This document shows, one piece after another, positions 39,622 to 43,792 of a stretch of DNA of 43,792 nucleotides (its first letter is position 1; each line of letters starts with the position of its first letter). The position numbers and the translations under genes were made by a program. Location of the stretch: the IMG/VR virus record IMGVR_UViG_3300046506_000479, positions 1-43,792 of that record, one strand, 5' to 3'. The notes under the pieces are model-generated. The model saw only the letters and a program-made list of their open reading frames with translations, ran no database searches and was not told where the DNA came from. Source of the stretch: a virus.

Positions 39622-39970
39622 TCTGATCGGCGGCAATCATGCCGGCCCGCTGTTCGTGCCGGTGAAGCGTCGCTCTCCGATCCTGCGCACCAGCCGCCAA
39701 CACGGCATGCGGCGCCGGGCCCGCGAGCGCCGCGCCACGCCGCCGTGGGCCGACAAGGCGAAGATTCGGGCGATTTACGCGGAAGCCGAACGGTTGACTC
39801 GCGAGACGGGCGAGCAGTACGTGGTCGACCACATCGTGCCTCTGGCAGGAAAGCTGGTGTGCGGGCTGCATGTCGACTGGAATCTGCAGATCACCCACTG
39901 GTTGCCGAACGCCCGCAAAGGCTGGATGACGTGGCCCGACATGCCGTTCGAACAAATGGAGCTTTTGTGA
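39611..39970 (+). CDS. HNH endonuclease in the PL operon
   Basis: 119-residue protein with a basic N-terminal half (RRARERRATPPWADKAKIRAIYAEAERLTRETGEQ) and the HNH core VDHIVPLAGKLVCGLHVDWNLQITHWLPNARKG. Homologues occur in many phage early regions. ATG 39611 overlaps the ThiF end. Encoded immediately after the cassette; nicking or recombination role unknown. Confidence 0.85.
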   Translation: MPLDLIGGNHAGPLFVPVKRRSPILRTSRQHGMRRRARERRATPPWADKAKIRAIYAEAERLTRETGEQYVVDHIVPLAGKLVCGLHVDWNLQITHWLPNARKGWMTWPDMPFEQMELL

Positions 39971-40569
39971 TGGACACGCGCGAAATGTTTTTAGTGATGG
40001 GTTACGGCGAAACGCCACTGCCCGAGATTGAATTGGTTTTTACGCTCGACGAGGCGTTCAACGCTGTCGCGCGCATGGTCTACGGAGATCCCTCGCCCAG
40101 CGAGCTGCTCGAGGCGCGCGCCGATTTTTGCGACTTTGAGGAACGGGTGCGCGACGGTTTCGAATGGCACGCCGAATTCGAAATTGGGGGCATCCGTGCG
40201 TGGAAGGTGTGCGGTCCGGACGAGCTCATTCGCACTCTCACCGCCCGCAGCGGTGATGATGCGCTTGGCGACGCCGCGCGCGATGTGCTCTTCGAGCGCC
40301 AGCGTCAGATGTCTGTCGAAAGCTGGACGCCCGAGCACGACGACGCATATCTAGGCGGGGATTTGGCCGGAGCGGCGGCCTGCTACTGCTTGGGCGCCTT
40401 GGGATTGAATTACGAGGCCTTTGAGAATTTCTGGCCGTGGGACGAGAAATGGTGGAAGCCCACCAACCATCGGCGTGATCTCGTCAAGGCTGCCGCGCTA
40501 ATCCTCGCCGAGATCGAACGCCTCGACCGTGCCGCTTCATCTGCCGGGGATCAGGAGGTGGGATCGTGA
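39970..40569 (+). CDS. Conserved phage protein of unknown function
   Basis: 199-residue acidic protein. The C-terminal half (RDVLFERQRQMSVESWTPEHDDAYLGGDLAGAAACYCLGALG, then WPWDEKWWKPTNHRRDLVKAAALILAEIERLDR) is a pattern I recognise from many phage hypothetical proteins. TGATG start overlap with the HNH gene. It ends the plus-strand operon, 2 nt from the convergent minus-strand gene. Confidence 0.7.
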   Translation: MDTREMFLVMGYGETPLPEIELVFTLDEAFNAVARMVYGDPSPSELLEARADFCDFEERVRDGFEWHAEFEIGGIRAWKVCGPDELIRTLTARSGDDALGDAARDVLFERQRQMSVESWTPEHDDAYLGGDLAGAAACYCLGALGLNYEAFENFWPWDEKWWKPTNHRRDLVKAAALILAEIERLDRAASSAGDQEVGS

Positions 40570-40571
40570 TC

Positions 40572-40811
40572 TCAGCCTGCCGCACCGGCGCCGAAACCAT
40601 CCGCTTCGTCTTCGGGCTCAGCCAACGACGTGAGCACGTCGCTCAGGAATTCATTTATGACCAACACGTGTTCCGGCGAGCCGAAAACGCAATCGGCTGG
40701 GTTCTTTTTGCCGCGAGCCTTCCGAATAGCGAGAACGGCAATTGCAACGGCTTGCGCGGCGCCCCAAATCGGATCATCGCGATTGAGCTTGGGTGGGTGA
40801 TTCGTGTCCAT
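40572..40811 (-). CDS. Small hypothetical protein, minus cluster
   Basis: 79-residue protein (LNRDDPIWGAAQAVAIAVLAIRKARGKKNPADCVF, then VINEFLSDVLTSLAEPEDEADGF). One hydrophobic stretch and an acidic end. No clear ribosome site. It converges on the plus-strand operon. Preferred to the overlapping plus-strand frame because of a coherent helix pattern. Function unknown. Confidence 0.5.
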   Translation of the reverse strand: MDTNHPPKLNRDDPIWGAAQAVAIAVLAIRKARGKKNPADCVFGSPEHVLVINEFLSDVLTSLAEPEDEADGFGAGAAG

Positions 40812-40844
40812 GCCAGTAAGCGGAGCGTGGTTGGTTTAGCCGGG

Positions 40845-41048
40845 CTACCAGGTCAAGGTGAGGAACTCGGCCATCGTCATATCGGGCACCTCTTTCGCGA
40901 GGATGCCGAACATTATGCGGTCGTACTCCGCGCCGATCTTCTCATCGAGGATGTCGCAGTACTCGTACTTGGCGGTGAGGATGGCGTCGGCAGTCGCGTC
41001 TGCCCTTTCGAGGAGTTTTTGAGCTGTGATCTTGTCCATGGGCTGCAT
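40845..41048 (-). CDS. Small helical protein, minus cluster
   Basis: 67-residue acidic helical protein (TAQKLLERADATADAILTAKYEYCDILDEKIGAEYDRIMFGILAKEVPDM). ATG at 41048 or 41039 with weak ribosome sites. Part of the six-gene minus cluster. Function unknown. Confidence 0.5.
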   Translation of the reverse strand: MQPMDKITAQKLLERADATADAILTAKYEYCDILDEKIGAEYDRIMFGILAKEVPDMTMAEFLTLTW

Positions 41049-41081
41049 ATCGGCAGCCGGAAACAAAACTTTAGACCCGCC

Positions 41082-41336
41082 TCATCGGAAGCTATCGGAC
41101 CCGAGCACGACCGGATCGACCGTCGGACTCTTTCGGCACATCGCGTAGGCCGCCTTCCGGATGAGCTCGAAGTTAGCGAGAAAAGTTTGGCGCCCGTCGT
41201 CATCACCGCCCAGCATCGCGAGGGCCGTTCCCGTTATGCGCCCCGGTCGCTCGCGCGCACCATCCAGAATGGTGAACGACAGAAAATCTCCGCTTGTTAC
41301 GGTGTCCGGCGCGGAAATCTCGAATGTCTCGTCCAT
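41082..41336 (-). CDS. DUF1488-like protein, minus cluster
   Basis: 84-residue protein (FEISAPDTVTSGDFLSFTILDGARERPGRITGTALAMLGGDDDGRQTFLANFELIRKAAYAM), similar to the DUF1488 pattern. Start at 41336 with GAGGAG 6 nt upstream, and the TCATGCTAGGAT motif 27 nt before. Stand-alone promoter likely. Function unknown. Confidence 0.6.
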   Translation of the reverse strand: MDETFEISAPDTVTSGDFLSFTILDGARERPGRITGTALAMLGGDDDGRQTFLANFELIRKAAYAMCRKSPTVDPVVLGSDSFR

Positions 41337-41422
41337 GGCGGTCTCCTCGTAGTTAGCGAAGGAATCCTAGCATGACCTCCCAACCCACCAGGCTCGAAGT
41401 GAGGGCGAATATGCCGAAGCTG

Positions 41423-41665
41423 CTACTCGCTGATGCCGACGAGATCTTCGATGTCTGCATTCACATGCGTGACTGCCTCGTCTATTGCCTGTTCGTCGGT
41501 TGCATTCGGCGTGGCTATGGGCATTGCGAGCCATTCGCCTTTGTAATAGCCGTCGACGTGCACCTTCGCGTCATATCGGAATGCGCCGGCCGGATCACGA
41601 TATATCTCCAGCGTCACGGCGTAAGTGCACTCCTTGCCCTTTTTTCGTTTGTATTCGTATTGCAT
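41423..41665 (-). CDS. Small hypothetical protein, minus cluster
   Basis: 80-residue protein (MQYEYKRKKGKECTYAVTLEIYRDPAGAFRYDAKVHVDGYYKGEWLAMPIATPNATDEQAIDEAVTHVN). Beta-rich then helical. Start ATG 41665 after AGGGG, with TCATGCTAGTCT 27 nt before that. Function unknown. Confidence 0.6.
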   Translation of the reverse strand: MQYEYKRKKGKECTYAVTLEIYRDPAGAFRYDAKVHVDGYYKGEWLAMPIATPNATDEQAIDEAVTHVNADIEDLVGISE

Positions 41666-41760
41666 GCCGATCCCCTACGTGACTTTCGAGGAAGACTAGC
41701 ATGACCGCCGTCATTAGCCCTTGCGGCACCTATCGCTATCGGCTGACGCACCCAGCCGAA

Positions 41761-41979
41761 TCACAGCTGATCGATTTGTACGCGTGCGTAAGCATCGGCG
41801 GCATCTCGAGCCTGAGCCTCGGTATCAAAGTAGCCCGGGACGAGGTGCCCGTCCCAAATAGGCTCTTCGGTTCCGTCCCTACCGAGTCTCAGTTCGCCCT
41901 GCCATTGCGAACCATCCAGCCCCGCAGGATTGGCAGAAACCTCATACCAATATTGGCGGTATTTCGCGCGCGGTGTCAT
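41761..41979 (-). CDS. Small hypothetical protein, minus cluster
   Basis: 72-residue protein (YRQYWYEVSANPAGLDGSQWQGELRLGRDGTEEPIWDGHLVPGYFDTEAQARDAADAYARVQ). ATG 41979 after AGGGGG, TCATGCTACGAT 23 nt earlier. Function unknown; the layout matches its two neighbours. Confidence 0.6.
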   Translation of the reverse strand: MTPRAKYRQYWYEVSANPAGLDGSQWQGELRLGRDGTEEPIWDGHLVPGYFDTEAQARDAADAYARVQIDQL

Positions 41980-42169
41980 GGCGTCCCCCTATGTCTGGAG
42001 TGATCGTAGCATGAAGCAGCGCCCTACCTTTTCAGCGGCGCAATGGTGCGAGAACAGCGGGATGGGCGCGAGAAGCCGTGCAGCATGCAGCTTGCAGCCT
42101 CGGGTAACCATCGGCGCAACCGAGCGTCGGCGCAAACTCTTGGCGAATCGGCGCTCACCATCCGCAGAT

Positions 42170-42379
42170 TTAACCGCTGGTCGTCCGAAAGCCGACGAAG
42201 GGCTTCGCGGCCTCTATGAAACGCTGGTAGGTGGAATTCATGCGATCTGCAAGCTCTTGGAGATTCAATTCGTCATGCGGAGCACCGGCAACGACCGCCT
42301 CCATGTCGCGTTCGAACTGTGCACGGGTTTCCCTCCAGTCACGGTAGGCATCGCGAAACTCTTCTTGACTCGGTTGCAT
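42170..42379 (-). CDS. Small helical protein, minus cluster
   Basis: 69-residue acidic helical protein (MQPSQEEFRDAYRDWRETRAQFERDMEAVVAGAPHDELNLQELADRMNSTYQRFIEAAKPFV). Preceded by a purine-rich but weak ribosome site. It lies opposite the excisionase-like gene, with 139 nt between them. Function unknown. Confidence 0.55.
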   Translation of the reverse strand: MQPSQEEFRDAYRDWRETRAQFERDMEAVVAGAPHDELNLQELADRMNSTYQRFIEAAKPFVGFRTTSG

Positions 42380-42518
42380 AGTCGTCTCTTGCTGAGATGT
42401 GCCTAACTCATGCCACGGCAAACCATATGTGTGCCTGCAGATGCATCTCCTGCCAATTGTAGGCGAAAGCAACAGCACAACGAATTCTTGAAATCACGGA
42501 TAGCGAGCGGGAGGTTAA

Positions 42519-42740
42519 ATGGTCGGATCAATGTTTCTGTCGGCAGACGAGCTGGTCGAGCTCACTGGCCGGCGTCAGCGCGAATCGCAGGCGCAAGCCC
42601 TTCGCATGATGGGCATCGAGCACAAGATGCGCGCCGACGGTCGACTGGTGGTTTCGCGCCGCCACGTCGAGCAGGTGTTGGGCGTCGCGCCTGCGGGCCC
42701 GGTCGATGTAGACGCAATGATTGATTGGAGCGCCGCGTAA
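42519..42740 (+). CDS. Excisionase-like protein (DUF4224)
   Basis: 73-residue protein: FLSADELVELTGRRQRESQAQALRMMGIEHKMRADGRLVVSRRHVEQVLG, the DUF4224 pattern, which occurs in front of phage integrases and has a winged-helix-like fold. Strong GGGAGG site 6 nt before the ATG 42519. Its stop overlaps the integrase start. Likely a recombination directionality factor. Confidence 0.85.
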   Translation: MVGSMFLSADELVELTGRRQRESQAQALRMMGIEHKMRADGRLVVSRRHVEQVLGVAPAGPVDVDAMIDWSAA

Positions 42741-43792
42741 TGCCGTTGCCCCGGAAAAAAGAAAACAAGGGGCTTCCCACGCGCTGGCGAATGCTGCACG
42801 GCGCGTATTACTTCCGCGTGCCGAAGGGGTTCGAGTCCGAGTGGGATGGGAAGCAATTGTTCCGGCTCGGCAAGACTCTGCCAGAGGCCTACCGCACATG
42901 GGCTGATCGTATCGCGTCGATCGATGACGCGAAGACGATCGCGGACCTGCTGGATCGGTATGCGCTCGAAGTCGTTCCGAAAAAGAGCGTCACCACCCAG
43001 GCGCAGAATGGCATCGCGATCAAACGACTGCGCACGCTGCTTGGCGCAGTGCCGCTGCTTGGCCTGAAGCCACGCCATGTCTATCAGTACATCGACAAGC
43101 GGGCCGCCAAGATCTCCGCGCGCCGAGAGATTGAGATTCTGTCTCACGCATACACGAAGGCCGTCGAATGGGGTTATCTCGACCGGCACCCTTTCAAAGG
43201 CGAGGTACGGCTCGATGGTGAAAAGGCGCGGACACGATATGTCGAGGACTGGGAGATTGTCGAGTGTCTGTCTGTTGAGTCGCGCCGGAAAGCGGGGAGC
43301 GTGCTCGCGATTCAGGCCTATATGCGGGTGAAGCTCCTGACAGGGCTGCGCCGGGGCGATCTGCTTCGCCTGACGATGTCCAACCTGCAGGACGATGGGA
43401 TTCATGTCACGCCCGGCAAGACCGAGCACTCGACCGGGAAGCGCCTGATTATCGAGTGGTCCGCGGAACTGCGCGAGGCAGTGGCGATGGCGAAGGCAGC
43501 TCGGCCGGTGAAGATCGCCCCGTGGCTGTTTTGCAACATGCGCGGCGAGGGTTACTTCGACGAAGAGACGGGGCGCGCCGGCGGATGGGACACCATGTGG
43601 CGCAACTTCATGACCCGGGTTCTGGAAACGACCAAGGTGAAAGAGAAGTTCACCGAACACGATATGCGGGCGAAATGCGCAAGCGACGCCGAGACTTTGG
43701 AGCACGCACGAGCACTTCTGGCGCACGCCGACGGCAAGGTCACAGAGAAGATTTACAGGCGGAAACCGGAGCGAGTGAAACCTTTGAGATAG
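42740..43792 (+). CDS. int: Tyrosine integrase
   Basis: 350-residue integrase. The N-terminal part has the DNA-binding start PTRWRMLHGAYYFRVPKG. The catalytic domain shows Arg204 in LTGLRRGDLLRL, a Lys in PGKTEHSTGKRL, His307-x2-Arg310 in TEHDMRAKCASDAE, His329 and Tyr339 in KIYRRK. ATG 42740 overlaps the preceding TAA (TAATG). The stop is the last base of the window. No att core could be identified. Confidence 0.95.
   Translation: MPLPRKKENKGLPTRWRMLHGAYYFRVPKGFESEWDGKQLFRLGKTLPEAYRTWADRIASIDDAKTIADLLDRYALEVVPKKSVTTQAQNGIAIKRLRTLLGAVPLLGLKPRHVYQYIDKRAAKISARREIEILSHAYTKAVEWGYLDRHPFKGEVRLDGEKARTRYVEDWEIVECLSVESRRKAGSVLAIQAYMRVKLLTGLRRGDLLRLTMSNLQDDGIHVTPGKTEHSTGKRLIIEWSAELREAVAMAKAARPVKIAPWLFCNMRGEGYFDEETGRAGGWDTMWRNFMTRVLETTKVKEKFTEHDMRAKCASDAETLEHARALLAHADGKVTEKIYRRKPERVKPLR

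Noticed and set aside
38668-39636. Minus-strand long frame opposite ThiF and protein A
   Set aside because: Shadow frame with no conserved pattern; E1 and JAMM motifs on the plus strand are certain.
40566-41375. Plus-strand 269-residue frame
   Set aside because: It runs opposite three small minus genes and shows no protein pattern; the minus-strand frames have clear ribosome sites and family-like sequence.
42011-42406. Plus-strand frame before the excisionase gene
   Set aside because: It overlaps the 69-residue minus gene and has no domain pattern.
42575-43726. Minus-strand frame of 383 residues opposite the integrase
   Set aside because: It is a shadow of the integrase; GC-rich codon bias keeps the opposite frame open.
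1-43792. tRNA genes, insertion sequences, att core
   Set aside because: No cloverleaf, transposase or duplicated core could be found by eye; a search with flanking sequence would be needed for att.

Overview
This window looks like an almost complete temperate siphophage (prophage) genome of about 43.8 kb from a high-GC Burkholderiales host, most likely Burkholderia, Paraburkholderia or Caballeronia. The evidence is the GC-rich codon use, the HK97-type head genes, the lambda-type tail genes in lambda order, and small early proteins of the kind seen in Burkholderia phages. The window starts exactly on a stop codon (lysis gene) and ends exactly on the integrase stop codon, so it may be an excised prophage or phage record. 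I could not see attachment sites.

Layout. (1) 1-24163, minus strand, late region. Read from right to left it holds an HNH protein, small and large terminase, a small membrane protein, portal, S49 protease, HK97-fold capsid, connectors, tail tube, tail chaperones gpG/gpGT (classic -1 frameshift), tape measure, gpM, an inserted S74 tail fibre, gpL, gpK, gpI and gpJ. Small virion proteins, a lipoprotein moron and a lysis cassette follow. (2) 24249-31279, mostly minus strand, early-right region: cro, two small genes, a YdaT-like regulator, winged-helix proteins, a lambda-O-like replication gene with an iteron array inside it, DUF1064 and DUF1364 nuclease-like genes, a possible late regulator, and a BrnT/BrnA toxin-antitoxin pair. 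Two short plus-strand genes are embedded. (3) 31280-33629, the immunity region: a three-site operator between cro and an unusual tandem-HTH S24 repressor, followed in the lysogenic transcript by two genes in the position lambda gives to rexA and rexB. (4) 33866-40569, plus strand, early-left operon. Its promoter is a near copy of the cro promoter with two copies of the repressor operator. It starts with six very small genes and then carries a PRTRC cassette: E, C, a 60-residue protein, F, B, A (JAMM protease) and ThiF (E1-like). An HNH endonuclease and a conserved phage protein follow. (5) 40572-42379, minus strand, six small genes, three of them behind a shared upstream motif. (6) 42519-43792, plus strand, a DUF4224 excisionase-like gene and a tyrosine integrase.

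The main discovery is the ubiquitin-conjugation-like PRTRC cassette, usually found on plasmids and integrative elements, placed under direct control of a phage repressor and without its ParB and protein D partners. Other points of note are the lambda-like OR/OL architecture that can be read from sequence alone, the replication origin inside the initiator gene, and the two uncharacterised cI-linked genes, which are candidates for superinfection immunity.
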